A stretch of 64,000 bases of DNA from Microcebus murinus (GCF_040939455.1 NC_134111.1:56500501-56564500); one strand, 5' to 3'. Positions 36,791-49,645 are shown, counted from the first letter of the stretch. Notes: generated from the letters alone by a model not told the origin. Numbers and translations are program-made.

Positions 36791-38620
36791 TCATTTTACA
36801 ACTATGCAAGAAAGCAAAGAGAAAAATGAAAAGCAGATAATAAGCCAATCAAAGAGTATATATCGCTGGACAGCAAGACACTCAGGTCCCACTTTTGTTC
36901 ATTATTTATTGTTTTAAAAATGCCTTCCTCGGTTGTGCCACCAAAACAGATTCCTTTTCCTTCACCCCTTCTCTGTACTTTGTCCTCATCTCCTTCCCTA
37001 GATCCTGGCCTTTGAGGTTATACTCCCCAAATACCTAAATCCTATATGTTTTCCTTCTTTACAGCTCTGCCTGTTTCAGGGTTCAATATATATACAGGTG
37101 CTCAACCACAAAAAGAGACCTACAGGGTAATCACTCGTCACATGGCACAGATAATTTGTCATACTTTAGCTCACAGGCAGTGTTTTCCCCAAAAGGAAGG
37201 TTTAAGAAGTCATAGGGATAGTGTTAATCACTGTGCTTCCGGTTTGCCCACAAACTCCATTTGAGGAAAGCAGCCCTATCCCTAACCTGGAGCTGAGGGA
37301 GCCCCCTTGAGGCCCTCGGCCTCCCCTTCCGTCCAGGACACAGCAGGTTGGACCAGAGATAAGCACATGGTCCGAGAATAGCCTGGAGAGAAGAGTATAA
37401 CCTAAAGAGGTGCCCATGGAGGTGAGATGGGCCAATTAGAAACGTACTCTGACAGTAAGCAGAAAGCTGTGAGTGAGAAGACTTGTGAGATCCAATAAAG
37501 ATACCTCAGTAGAGAGGATTGGTTGGTATTTCTATATGGAATTTCCTTTCCCCAATTTCTCAAGAAATTTATGTTTTTTTTCTGAATGCCAAATCCCTAG
37601 AAAAATCAGTTGGGAAATCAGGGAAAAATATTATAATTCTCTTATGAAAATTAAAGCATAACAATCAACATTAATAAAGACATTACTAGATCCATGGAAG
37701 CCACTGATGTCAAGTCTAAAGCAAGAACAGGAAACGCTGACATGTGGAGTCAAAGGTGGTTAACGTTGATGTTTCTGAGAATGAGGCAGGAGCAAACAGA
37801 AGAGAAGTGGTCACAGGCCTGTTAGTCAGTCTTGCTTGTAGCTGCGGCCACGTTACAAGCGTGTTTTCGTGATCTCATCTCTTGTTAATGGTGAGATATT
37901 CTTGCAAATAAAAAAATTGAATGTTTATATGCATAGTACACTTTATAAAAATCTCATTGTTCTTGAAACAAATAAGTTTTGGAAGTAAAATAAATCCTTA
38001 TATTAGCAAAGATGTGAAGTATTATACACCTTGCTAGGAGATCTGAATGCTAAATTATTCTTTAATTTTATGCAACATATTGTATAGCAATGAATACTAT
38101 CCAGGAATGTCTGCTGGTGTTTTCAGTGTTTGAATATTCATTATAGGCCATAGATCTTTGTAAATGCTATAACAGTAAAAATCAGAGAGAAAAATGTGTG
38201 AATACTCCTATATAAAATCAGAAAAAGGTCCAAAATCTGAATTATCAAAAACAGTATTGATTTCAACAGCAAAATCAAAATGAGAGCAAATGGACAAAAT
38301 ATTTTCATCATTAAACAAAGAAATGAGTTTATATAAAGCCACATGTATCCAATGCCCAACTTGATGCTTTAGTACACTGTTAATAATCTGACCAACGTAA
38401 ATGCAAAAATGAAAGAAAGTTTTTTATGTTGAACAGGGCAATTAAAATTAGGTATGTTTTAAAGTGTTACTTTAAAAAGGATAATTTTAAATATTAAATA
38501 TTTATGGCATTCTTTCCTAATTTTTAAAATTATTTTTATTTGACATTGTTTTATGTTTTTCTTGCTTTCTTTTAGTATTATTTAAAAATTATCAGATAGC
38601 ACAACAAAGTGATAACCAAC
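36791..38620. other. No gene or confident repeat identified
   Basis: No assignable repeat or exon. Short frames at 36705-36917, 37046-37264 and 37202-37435 show no protein features. Confidence 0.45.
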
Positions 38621-38624
38621 AATA

Positions 38625-38825
38625 AGTTAGGGTATACCTTAAAATAACTAAAAGACTGGGATTAGAATGTTCTTAATACAAAGAATTGATAAATGCCTGA
38701 AGTGATGGATATCCCAATTATCCTGATTTTATTAATTCACATTGTATGACCATATCAAATATACATCCCTTGTACCCTATAAAGATATACACTTGTTATG
38801 TACCCATAATAATTTTTTGAAAATT
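38625..38825 (+). repeat. Old primate/mammalian L1 3' end
   Basis: 'aactaaaagactgggattag', 'ataaatgcctgaagtgatgg', 'attcacattgtatgaccat' and 'acccataataattttttga' match the 3' UTR of L1MA/L1MB-type elements. Truncated on the left. Confidence 0.65.
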
Positions 38826-40001
38826 ATCAGAGATTTTACATGTTATAGAAATAACATATAACAATATAGTATAATCATAATAATAAACCACAATTTATTG
38901 GTATATCATTTTTATAGAAAAATCTCTGAAAATTTTACTATAATCCTATCCACAAAAAGAGCCACTGCTTATTATTAGAACTTAATTGCTTAATAACATA
39001 TGAAGTGTTATGAAATACATAGATTACTTATGATTTTAGAAATTCCTGAGATTTTTCAGAAATTGTGATTTCTTGTTTCTGAATCTCGAAGATTAATATC
39101 TGTTGAGAATTTAACAGGTTATGGCAAGAATCACAGAAACAATGACAGAGCAAAATGAACTTCCCCCAAGGTGGGAGGGAGAGCGACTCCTGCTAAGTGG
39201 TGCAGTGAATCTTGCCTTACACTGGGAGCTGCCAGCAGTGTTCTAGTTCTCATGACTCTTTCTCATGTCCTTGAGGCCCGTCTGCAATGCAGTTTTTACT
39301 CCTTCCATGAGAATCTTACTCTCTTTATCGCCACGTTTCCATACTGTTAATTATTGCAGGTGATCTGAGTGTGTCAAAACACCCTAACATGCACAGAAAT
39401 TTAGAATGAAAGGATCAGGGTGTGATTGAAGAGCATTAGCATTTATTTTCAAGTAGGTATAAACAATGAATGAGAAGTGATCTTTATATTCCCTCCTGCT
39501 TAAATAGCTTTATTTACTTTAAAATACAGCATAATCCTAGGCCGTGCTATGTCAGAAGCCTGTACTACCTCAGAAGCCTGTGTCTGGCCCCAGACTAATG
39601 TCAGAATTGTAAAACAGGCTAATGAATCATGCTGATTGTCCAAGTAGCACTTTAAAATATGGACTATGCTATGTATTAGTACAATACAAAATTATTTCTT
39701 TAGTCTGTAGTCGTTATCAGAAAGACTGCCAACATTTCCAAAATAGAGCTAACTGTTGAAAATCGTGCAGATGTGTGTGGAATTCAGGCAGTGTTAACAA
39801 CTCACCAAACATGTTTCCTCTATTATAAGTCAATTGTGTTACTAATTGTATTATCACTTATCTTTCTATAATGTGAATCTAGTTATTTCTTTACTCATTT
39901 TTTTGTGTCCCTTGCTTTTTTGAGTTAAAGCCAGAAGAAATTTTGCATCATAAACCAAAGTGCTTCCAAATGAAAATGATGTATAGATCCATTTTCACAT
40001 C

Positions 40002-40061
40002 TATTTATAACTAATTTGTGTGGGCAGCTGATTAGCTCAGTTGGTTATTTATAACTAATTT
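40002..40061 (+). mobile_element. Tailless tRNA-like micro-insertion with 16-bp duplication
   Basis: 'tatttataactaattt' occurs exactly at 40002-40017 and 40046-40061. Between them are 28 bases ending 'gattagctcagttggt', which carry the tRNA A-box and D-arm and resemble the 5' end of tRNA-Ile. There is no A tail and no sequence beyond the D-loop. Exact duplications around a truncated tRNA 5' piece are the form of tailless retropseudogenes made by L1 machinery. It is not a functional tRNA. Confidence 0.75.
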
Positions 40062-40304
40062 TTCTCCTTTTATTGAAAGGATAATGTAACTTTATTTTAA
40101 AATTACCTGTATATTTTCTATTTCAACATGACTAGTTTCCATTTGGAATGTTAGACTTTATATGTCCACATAATTTATACCTTATTTTAATCTCAGACAA
40201 CTTTATAATATTTTGGTATTTCATTTTAACCACATACAAATACTATTCTTTATTGCTAGGCTATTTATTACTGGGATGCAAACTATTTCCTACATTATAT
40301 ACTA

Positions 40305-40625
40305 GGTATTAGCAAACTTTTTCTGTAAAGGGTAAAATAGCAAATATTTTATGTTTTGTGCATCATATACTTTCTGTCAAACTGTTCAACTCTACCTTTG
40401 TCACATGAAGACAGTCATAGACAATATGTAAATGAATGTGTGGCTGGTTTCCAGCAAAACTTTATGTATGGATGCTGAACTTTAAATTTCATATAATTTT
40501 TATGTCATAAAATTATTCCTTTCTTGAATTTTTTCAACTATTTAAAAATGTAAAAACTATATTCATGGGCCATAAAAAACAGATGTTAGGTTGGATTTGA
40601 TCTGTGGACCATAGTTTGCCAACCT
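40305..40625 (+). mobile_element. Non-autonomous hAT (Charlie-type) element, longer form
   Basis: 'tagcaaactttttctgtaaa' at the left and 'gaccatagtttgccaacc' at the right form inverted ends. 'cagtcatagacaatatgtaa' and 'cagcaaaactttatgtatgg' lie inside. Same family as 21698-21918, opposite orientation, with about 100 extra internal bases. Confidence 0.75.
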
Positions 40626-40991
40626 ATATACTATGCTAGATTCCTACATATTATAAATATTTTCAACATGATGCTTTTATCCACTTTTACTGGTAAAGAA
40701 TGGACATTACAGTGTTAGTAGTAACCAGAAATCTAGTTTCATAGATAAACCTCTGACAGTTTTGAATTCACATATTTACATATTCCAATACTATATATCA
40801 GAATGATAAGGAGATAATAACTAGCTTTCATTTCAGTCAAAGTGGTTTAATCATATATAGAAATAAAATTGGATTAATAATGTATGTCTGTGTGTGTCTC
40901 ATTCTCAAAGGAGAATTGGAAGAAGTAATTAGTGATTTTTATATCATATAAAAAGGAAAATTGCTATAGAAATATGGAATTTAATAAGGCG

Positions 40992-41215
40992 AGTGGGGAG
41001 CTTCTGGGCAAGATGGCCGACTGGAGACAGCAGCAGCCAGAGCTTCTCAGTAAGAAGGAGAAGTTATAGATAAAAGTGAAAAAATGAACAGACAGACATA
41101 GACAGGATGTGGATCTGAAGGGAGGGTGCCAGAGCCTTCAGGAGGCTCCATGGGACAGAAACACTAATTCGTACCAACCTGGCTGGAGCATGCCCGAGTT
41201 GAGTTTGTAGGACAC
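40992..41215 (+). mobile_element. L1 5' UTR start without an L1 body
   Basis: 'gtggggagcttctgggca' is followed by the YY1 motif aagatggc at 41010-41017, then 'gactggagacagcagcagcc'. Placement of 'caagatggccga' within about 20 bases of a G-rich start is the signature of the primate L1 5' UTR. After roughly 220 bp the sequence passes into L2, with no ORF1, ORF2 or 3' UTR. Fragments of this kind are unusual because L1 copies normally lose the 5' end. Confidence 0.6.
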
Positions 41216-41264
41216 ACATCTTAACAAAATAAAACTCTTCTGACTACATATCCCCTTCCTGCCT

Positions 41265-41850
41265 CAGCCTCATTTCTTTACTTCAGATTCAAAGCAAATG
41301 TACTGAAAAGATGTGTCTTTACTTGCTAGCTCTATGATCTCATTGCCATTGGGTTTTTGACCTTTTACTCCACTAAAGTGGCTCTTTTGAAGTCACCAGT
41401 GCTCCCCATGTTGCCAAATCTACAGATTATTTGTCCTCCTTTTCTCTCAGCAGGACTGACACACTCCATAACTCTCTCCTTTCTCATCTTGTCCTCTTGA
41501 GCCCAACTCCCGTGATGTCTACCTACCTCACTGATAACTCTTTGCAGTTCCTATTTCTAGTTCTTCCTCCTTTGCCCGTTCTCTAAATATTGCAGTGTGA
41601 TGGGATTCAGTCTTTTCTTCCCTACCTATGTTACCATCTGTCTCTAGATGATCTCACACGCCCTATGGCTTTAAAAAGCATTTGTGTGCTGACATCTTCC
41701 AAATATACATCCCCAGACCTCACTTCCCTCAGGTTCCAGACTTGTAGCATTTACTGTACATCTGCTATCTCCCTTTGGCTGTCAATATGCATATCAAGCT
41801 CAACATATCTAAAGAGAATGCTGGAAACAATCCTCCACTACACTCAGTAG
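41265..41850 (+). repeat. L2 LINE, ORF2 region
   Basis: 'aagtcaccagtgctccccat', 'ttctctcagcaggactgaca', 'gtgctgacatcttccaaata' and 'tgtcaatatgcatatcaagc' are L2 ORF2 blocks in order, from further 5' in the element than most L2 copies here. Confidence 0.65.
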
Positions 41851-41919
41851 GAAAGCTGTTCCTCTCTTGGGCTTTCCTATCCTAGGGATATCTTAGATGG
41901 GCTGAGTGCCAGAAAAGGG

Positions 41920-42035
41920 AAGGACAGGTAAATTGGTTACTTAATCTAGTTCATAGCTAGTTAGGGGCAGAGCCAGCGATATGACTCAGGTCATTTGATT
42001 CTCAGCTCAAGCTTTAAAATATACACCATGCTTTA
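41920..42035 (-). repeat. MIR SINE fragment, minus strand
   Basis: 'tagctagttaggggcagagc' and 'gactcaggtcatttgattct' correspond to reversed MIR core (agctagtaagtggcagagc). Confidence 0.6.
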
Positions 42036-42479
42036 TTGATTTCATGGAGTCAGATATAAGGTATGATTTTGGGTGTCATTGGTTTCTGACGCATCATTGG
42101 AAGTCACTGTGTTACAAATAAGAGTGAATTCCTTCTATTCTTTCCCTGCCACCATTTGCTCCTGGGCTGCTGGACAAACTTGCATAGTGATATAAATTAG
42201 TGCCATTACAATTTGTGTCTTTCAAGCTCACCTGTGTTCTCAAAGCCCTCCCATGTATTTTTGCTTATTCTTAAGCATCTCTCTTTTCCATTCTGCACAA
42301 TAGCTGTTGCAAACTTTCATAATTCTACCCATTTATATTTATTGAATAAATTTAGCCTCAATTTATCATAGGAATAGAAGTGATCTGATAAATAGTTCCT
42401 CGACTTCCTATAATACTATCTCTAAATTTCCCTTCACTTGCTTTGATACTTCCCTCTTCTGTACTCTCAATTTGAGCTG

Positions 42480-42720
42480 ACTACACATTGAACTTTCTAT
42501 TAAAAAAAGTTTGATGAGTAGAGCCTTCCCTCTTTCTTGAACTCTAGTTTTCTCTTGAGTTCTCTACTACCATTGACTCCTGGTTTTCTTCCTACCTCTT
42601 TCAGACTCCTTCACTGAGCTTATCTACTCCTTAAAGTGTTTCATTCTGTGATTCCATCTTGGCTTTTTCTAATGTTGAATCCTCTCTCTCTGAGAAACCT
42701 CATTCATTCCACATCTCCTC
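42480..42720 (+). repeat. L2 LINE fragment
   Basis: 'ctcctggttttcttcctacc' followed by 'tcagactccttcactgagct' matches the L2 ORF2 region upstream of that seen at 41600, so it is a separate copy or a rearranged piece. Confidence 0.5.
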
Positions 42721-42985
42721 ATAACCCCCTTAGGTATGATCCATATTTCCAGTAGGGATGTGAATGTGGTCTAGCTATATCTTTAGCTTTCATATTTTAT
42801 CTGAACTTAGTATTTAAGTTTCCAACTAGACATAGTTATATAAAAGAGATCTGCTTACCACACGGTGATGTGTGTCCAAAGCACTATTTTTGTACCACAC
42901 ATTACCAAGACTTGCCTGGATATATTAGTTTTCAATTACTGATATCAAACTAATCAACAAATACATATTAAGAATCTACCATTAT

Positions 42986-43302
42986 TGGCCACATGTAGGG
43001 GCTCATTCCTATAATCCCAGCACTTTGGGGGGCTGAGGGAGGAAGGTTGCTTGAGGCCAGGAGTTCAAGATAGCCAAGGAAACATAGTGAGACTCATGTT
43101 TCTACAAAAAGTATTTTTTAAAAATTAGCTAGGCACAGTGGTGCATGCCTTTAGTCCTAGCTACTCAGGAGACTGAGGCAGGAAGATCACTTGAGCCCAG
43201 AAGTTTGAGGCTGCAGTGAGCTATGATTGGACCACTGCATTCCATCCTGAGTGACAGAGTAAGACACTGAATCTTTAAAAAAAACCCAAAAAACAAAAAA
43301 TG
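42986..43302 (+). mobile_element. Old Alu
   Basis: Diverged dimeric Alu from 'ggccacatgtaggggctcat' through 'gtgagctatgattggaccac' and an A tail with c interruptions. Confidence 0.85.
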
Positions 43303-43714
43303 AACCTACCACTGTCAAGACGTTGTGCTAGGTCCTTTCTCTTCTGTTTCCAACAACCCTAGCAAGATGTGCTTGACTTTGCTTAAAATAATATAATTTG
43401 ATCTAAAAGAAAGTAGCATATAGGAACATCATTTCTAATTAAATGTTATAAATATTTCTCTTTTCCCCACTGGAATTTATTATGCATGCAAATTGATATG
43501 TTCTACATTGTTGCTGAATGAACTCTGAAGAAGTTTCCACAGTCCATCCTGAAGCAAATGAGCACATTAGAAAAAGCATTAGAGGGACAATGCCACTCTA
43601 TTGTAAGAATCCAAAATTCATATTTTGTTCTAGAAGCTGATCACTTCTAACTGGCTGAGTTTATTTTAAGCAATAAGGGAGAGAAAGCATATATTCTGGA
43701 TATCAAATATAATA

Positions 43715-43895
43715 AATACTGTACCACTGATTTGACTGATATAAAAAATGTTCTAAGAATGCATGAAACAGGTGCACACAAACGGTGGACATATAGGAAT
43801 AACATTTATCGGGTGTTGGGCTGGTGGAAGGGGGGAGGGGGGCATGGGCAATATACATAACCTTAACATTTGTACCCCCATAATATGCTGAAAAA
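43715..43895 (+). mobile_element. 5'-truncated lemur-type L1, 3' end only
   Basis: 'aagaatgcatgaaacaggtg' and 'atttatcgggtgttgggc' are followed by a G-rich run, 'gcaatatacataaccttaac' and 'cccataatatgctgaaaaaa'. This copy extends further into the 3' region than those at 2397 and 10646. Its G-rich/3' block order is otherwise the same. Confidence 0.8.
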
Positions 43896-44248
43896 AAAGA
43901 CATAAAGAGCTAAGGTTTCACATTTATCTTGTGATTTTGGTTCCATCTCTTCACTTAGAAGGCTCCTACATTAAATTTTTGCCCATTTCTGTCAGATAAA
44001 GTGTAAAATAAACCTCAAGACTAGAAGTCCTGTTGAGAGGGCTTTTTTCTCCATAAAGGATCTCTATTTGTCATAGTGAATGAACATCACTTTCTAATTT
44101 AAGAGAAAAATATAATAAGATAGAAAAACATTTAAACAGGCAACAAAAGGAAGCCTAAAATAATTTAGTTAATGTATAGTATTTGCAATAATTCAAGAAA
44201 ATGAAGGTGATAGATTAATCTCTGGTAAAGATTGGCAAAAAAGTTTTA

Positions 44249-44582
<334 letters not shown>

Positions 44583-45975
44583 AGTTTTATGTTGAGATTG
44601 CATTAGTAGTAGATGTCTGGTATGTGGCATTGAGGAGGATTTCAAGTCCATCTGCAACTAAACAGGAAGGACCAATGAATGATATTTACCTTGGCTGTAG
44701 AATTGGGGAATGGTAGCACCCACACAGTGTATTTGCTGACCTGACTCTAACAGTATCACGTAATGCCAAAAAAGTCTGGAGATGTAAATGTGATTTCTGA
44801 AAATGAAACAAAAATCATTCTTATAGCCCTCACAAAATATATAAAGAATTGGTTAGATAAAAGATAAGATCTGTTCTAGAAAGAGATAATAGCTCTCCAA
44901 ACAGATTCTACACCCTAGCATTATTTGGAATTTGTGAATTTCAATATAGTTGAAGTAGAATGATACAAGAGGCTAATTATCAAATAAGTAATGGGAAATA
45001 CCTAAATCAAAATAGGAAAAGTTCACATTTTTATTGTTTAGAGATGTGCAACGCAAACAATACTGACTAGTTCCATTAAATCCAAGATTCAAACTCTTGA
45101 AGGAAAAAGCAATATAAGGGCAAAGTCTTAAACAACTATTCAGTGTTCATACTCTTTTTCCATTTTATCTTTTGTTTTTATGCTGATTTTAAGTACAGCT
45201 TTTCCCACAACTCACCAATCAGGATCTTTTTCTCCCTCTCTTTTTCTAATTTAGATTCTTTTATGAAACAATTCTGATATGAGGTATAATAGGAAAGAAA
45301 GAAAAGACAAAGAAAATTAAATGACTAATCACCTAATTAAATTAAAGGCTTATCTTAGATTTCTTCTCTTTTTCCAGTTGGTTAACATTCATGCATTAAT
45401 GAAGAGTTCAGTGTGCTTTGTAAAACCATAGCACCACAATTAAGCTTAATCTATCTATTTCACAGCTAGCCAAGTAAAAGTGTTTAGGAAATAGATGTCC
45501 ATTACTATATTTTTCTGGCTTAATTTATGCACCTTAACTGGCTATTTTCTCAAGAGGAGGAGATTGTAAAAGTGCATGTACTTTTATGTGAAAAGAAGTG
45601 TGAAAAATTTCACTTTTATGTGAAAAACTTTATATGAAATAAAGTTTCAAATCATCTCTAGGACAAATTTGTTCTATTCATTCTATCTTCAAGCCTAGTA
45701 AAATTAACTCTGTGTTCAACCTTGTCTCTATTGTTCATTTATGTCTTTTCCCTTCTTCCAGGAAGAGGGTACAAGTCCCACCTTTGAGAAGTTATGGTCT
45801 TGTGGAATGGGCAGAAGTTTAGCCTTCATAAACAAAGCATCAAGAAGCAGGTGAAAGCACAGCTCTGAGATGATATTTCTTGGGGAAGAAAATGGATATG
45901 CGGTCTCCCCAAATTATTATATCAATTCTCATAATACCAGCAAACTGTAGCTAACCATTTGAGGAAAAATGTATT
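44583..45975. other. No gene or confident repeat identified
   Basis: AT-rich. 'acttttatgtgaaaa' is repeated at 45580-45594 and 45612-45626 as a local duplication. Nothing else is assigned. Confidence 0.45.
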
Positions 45976-45979
45976 AACA

Positions 45980-46115
45980 ACTTTGATTAAATAAATACTT
46001 ATTGAACATCTACCTCAGTGTGTACAAGGTATTATGGTAAGTACTGTAGAGAAATAACAGGATAAAGAAAAGACTGACTTTGTTATCAAAAAAGTCATAG
46101 GCTAGTGGAGTACTT
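45980..46115 (-). repeat. L2 LINE 3' fragment, minus strand
   Basis: 'aataaatacttattgaacat', 'acaaggtattatggtaagta' and 'ataggctagtggag' follow reversed L2 order. Confidence 0.6.
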
Positions 46116-46589
46116 AGGCATTTTGGGACTCTGTGTTTCCATAAAAAATGTAGCAAGGGTAAACAAAATATGATCAGGGAAATAAAGTATGAGAATTATC
46201 TTTCTCAAGACAATTTGACTGGCAAATGGCAGAGGTGGGCTTTGACTTCCGGTTTTCTGATTTCAAAGGCACCTCTTCAGAAAATACTCCTTAGCCATCA
46301 ATGCACCAGAAAGAGTCCCATTAAATGGTAGTGGGGAGATGGGGATTGGGGTGTGTAGGAAGGAAACAATAGCATTAGAAGAAATTGATCTAGCTCCATT
46401 GTTTGCTAGGAACAATAGAGAACAATTCTAAATTGTAGACAAGAGAATAGTAGGTTATATACATACAGTATATTTTTTGGCTCTAAGGTACATCTTTTTT
46501 CCTTATTTTAATATTTCTGAATTAAAGCTTCATCTTACAACTAGCATTTACATTTAATGTGAAGCTGTTATCGATGACAAATGAAGAAA

Positions 46590-46785
46590 TCTTGGTTTTG
46601 CTACTTTCTTACCATAGTCTGGGCTCTCTGAGTCTCATCTCAGCTTTCTCATCTACAAAATGGGAGTGATAATACCTCAGAGAATATATGAAGATTAAAT
46701 GAGTTAATGTATGTAAATCACTTAACAGTGCTTCCTGGCACACAATAAATAGGTCCACGGCTAAATACAGTTATTGTCATTTTTA
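46590..46785 (+). repeat. MIR SINE
   Basis: 'tttctcatctacaaaatggg', 'tgaagattaaatgagttaat' and 'cagtgcttcctggcacacaa' match the MIR 3' half closely. Confidence 0.8.
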
Positions 46786-46789
46786 TTGT

Positions 46790-47442
46790 TGTTGGTGTGT
46801 ACTATGATAGTTCACAGGCTGAGCATTGTTCATAACTTTACTTCCTGTCAGAATTTTATCGCACAACACATGACTATATTCCCAACACAAGCCACCTCCT
46901 TGAAGGAAAGACATCATGATGGTGTTGGGAGGATGAGGCACATTCAAGAGGGAGGGTTGCTAAATGTTGAAAACCTTCCTTGGGAATGTAATTTCTAAAC
47001 GAGGAACTATTTCTCTGAAAGCACACAGATGCATCATAAGAACATGTCAATTTTCTATTCTGTTGAACGATGAGAAAATTGTGGCTTCTCATCACTGAAT
47101 TCAATGGTGACAATAACACACTGACAGTTACCTGATGACAATGGCAGCCATGAATGAGGAGAGAGACTTCAGAAGAAAAAAAAATTATAATTAAACCACA
47201 AGAAGAAAGCCAGAAGAATGCAGAAAGTAGAGGACCACATACAATATCGCTGAGGTTACCTAGCAACAGGGAAACTTTTTTTTTGTTAGAAAATGGCAAA
47301 ATGGAATAGTAAAAATAGGATACAACACTGAGCTCAGGAGGGATAAATGCATAACTATTATCAATGAGGTTATAATTACATTCATAGCAACATCAATGTA
47401 TAATGGCATTTTGTGGCACTTCAGGGGATTGGTTACATAAAA

Positions 47443-47445
<3 letters not shown>
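46790..47445. other. No gene identified; long chance frame
   Basis: A 141-codon minus-strand frame (46874-47299) shows no domain, no plausible start context and no splice structure. The sequence has no repeat I can name. Confidence 0.45.

Positions 47446-47473
<28 letters not shown>
47446..47473. repeat. (GT)n dinucleotide microsatellite
   Basis: About 14 perfect GT units, followed by gtatgtatg variants. Confidence 0.95.
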
Positions 47474-47476
<3 letters not shown>

Positions 47477-49190
47477 GTATGTATGCATAAATTTATAATG
47501 AAGTCTATAGGAATAAGGAATAATCCAAATATAAAGAATTCAGATAGTATGGAGAAAAATCTCAGGTATCACCCCAACTAGAATGTGCAAGACAAAGAGT
47601 TAAAGTCAAGGAGACATTCTATATAAACCAGATGTGAGTTGGCTAAATATATGACTTTTCCTAGTAATATTTACATTTTAGGAGGCGGCTCCTGGAAATG
47701 AATTCTTCTCAGCTGTAAGGTAGAGGGGTAGGGATTTCAGCACCTGCAAGGCAGATATTTTTGAAGTAGAGAACCTTTATAGCAGCTGAAACGAGTTTAC
47801 AGCACACAGACGATCTGTTTTTCTGTTCAAGGTCAGTGTGCCCAGATGAAAAACTGCCCTACTTTAGAAAAGGCTAATACAGTCTGCAGCAGCAGCTACA
47901 GAACAGCATACGTTATCTGTCAATCCAAACCAGCATGACGAAAATTATTCAAATCAATTAATTAAAAACACTCACATAAATAATGCATTTGCCACCAAAC
48001 TTTGTTCTGTTTTTCCTGGCTGGGTTCATAATCAAGGGAGTTAACATTCTTCAAAATGCAAATATGCAGGTTTTTAATCTTTAAAGACCTTGATAAATAG
48101 ACAATAAATAAAGTTTTACCAGGTGTAGTTCATAAAAGCTTTTAGAAGGGAAGCATTTGCCAGACAAATTTCAGTGTGAGTCAAAAGATCAAAAAAGAAA
48201 ATGATTCCCATATCTTCATAGAGTACTCCAGTATCTTGGAAAGTGCCATACAAATGTTCATTGGTGTGTGCCCAACACCCCCTGCATATTGGCAAAGTAG
48301 AAATAAGCAAATGGACAAATCATTCAGGAAGGAAGGTAGGTACTCCAAACTTCAGCCTGTGGCTAAGCCCCAGGGTCTCCTGATTCCTAAAACCTTCACT
48401 CTCATTATTCTTTAGTTCTTTCTTCTCAGTGTTAGAACAAATACAACTGAATTCTTAAATTCCTGTCTAGAAGGGCACCAGCCACACACCCTATTCAGTG
48501 AGCGGGGATAAACATTTATGCTGTTCTCCCCAGGCAGGTCTCCCGGCAGACTGAGTCTGTACATCTGGAAAATATTGCCTGCTGCCTGAAGCATCGCTCC
48601 AACTGTGCGCTGCTGGCAGGAAGTCCTGCTACTCAGACTTTCGGTATTTACTGGGAGAGCCCCTCGTGCTGGTGCAAGGATGCCCAGAAGGGAGTCCTAA
48701 AAATCCTTTTGAGCTGCACAGCTGGGCTCCTCTTTCAGGCTGCACAGCTGGCATTCTATCTGGGCAGTATGCCTTCGTGTCTGACTGTGGGGATGCCGAG
48801 GCCAACACCCCTCTGCTGTCTTAAGACTTCCAAGTCCTTCCAGTATCAACCTTCTGCCTTCAGGAGAAGGAGAATTGAGTTGGTTGATGCTTCAATGCTT
48901 TCAAATTGCTAGCAACTTATTAATGTCCAGTCCTAAGTATGGTAGGTTTCACTAAAACTACAAGAGATTCAACGGGTATTTTCTGACTCTGGGAAAATGG
49001 CATTGTTAAATTGAAAGTAATTTTATTATGTAGCAGTTATTGGAAAGAGAATTAAAACTGGATTTTCTTGAGCCATTAATTGAAATTTTAGCGGGCTTTA
49101 AACGCATTCCTGAAACTCTTCCTGATGTAAAAGAATTCACTGGGGTAGTTAGCTTTTAGAAAGGATAGCAAAGTTGTCTTCCAAGCATCC
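47474..49190. other. No gene identified; possible conserved non-coding blocks
   Basis: Unique-looking sequence. 47930-48000 holds a cluster of atta/taat cores, and 48460-48900 is GC-richer. No repeat phrases or exons are recognised. Confidence 0.35.
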
Positions 49191-49194
49191 TCCC

Positions 49195-49645
49195 TACTTC
49201 CTTCATAATGTTCCCCTCCATTTCCATGTGCAGCCTTAGCCCTGACACATTTAAGCCAATCAAGGTAGCCCAGTTCCCCTGACGCCTTTATAAGTTCAGG
49301 TAACTTAGGCCTGATAATCATCAAATGAAATTTTCCATGTTCAGTGGCCGGAAGAAGCCTGCCTTTTCTCTTGTTTTAAATGTGACTGAGCAGCAGGTGG
49401 TCTCAGGTGATGCTACAGCCATCTTGTAAAGCCAACCTGAGGGCAAGGCTGATGTATGATGGGAGATTGACTCAAAGAACTGTTTCTCAAAGGGTCTGTG
49501 CCCTGACCAAATCTCAACTCAACCCTCACAAAATGTGTGAACTTCTTAGCCTTTTGAACCAAAATTTTTCATTTACTGTTTAATCAGTTTGGGTTGCTTT
49601 TTTTGCTACTTGCATTCAAAAGAATTTCAACTGATATAAATTAAG
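49195..49645 (+). mobile_element. Old MLT1-like LTR (tentative)
   Basis: 'ttaagccaatcaaggtagcc' early and 'gtttaatcagtttgggttgc' with 'tgctacttgcattcaaaag' and 'aactgatata' at the end match an old MLT1 3' end. Confidence 0.45.

Noticed and set aside
40018..40045. Functional tRNA gene
   Set aside because: Only the 5' acceptor/D-arm part is present; there is no anticodon arm, T arm or B box.
46874..47299. Longest open frame in the window, 141 codons, minus strand
   Set aside because: No recognisable domain, no convincing initiation context, no adjoining splice or promoter signals. This length is expected by chance in 64 kb read in six frames.
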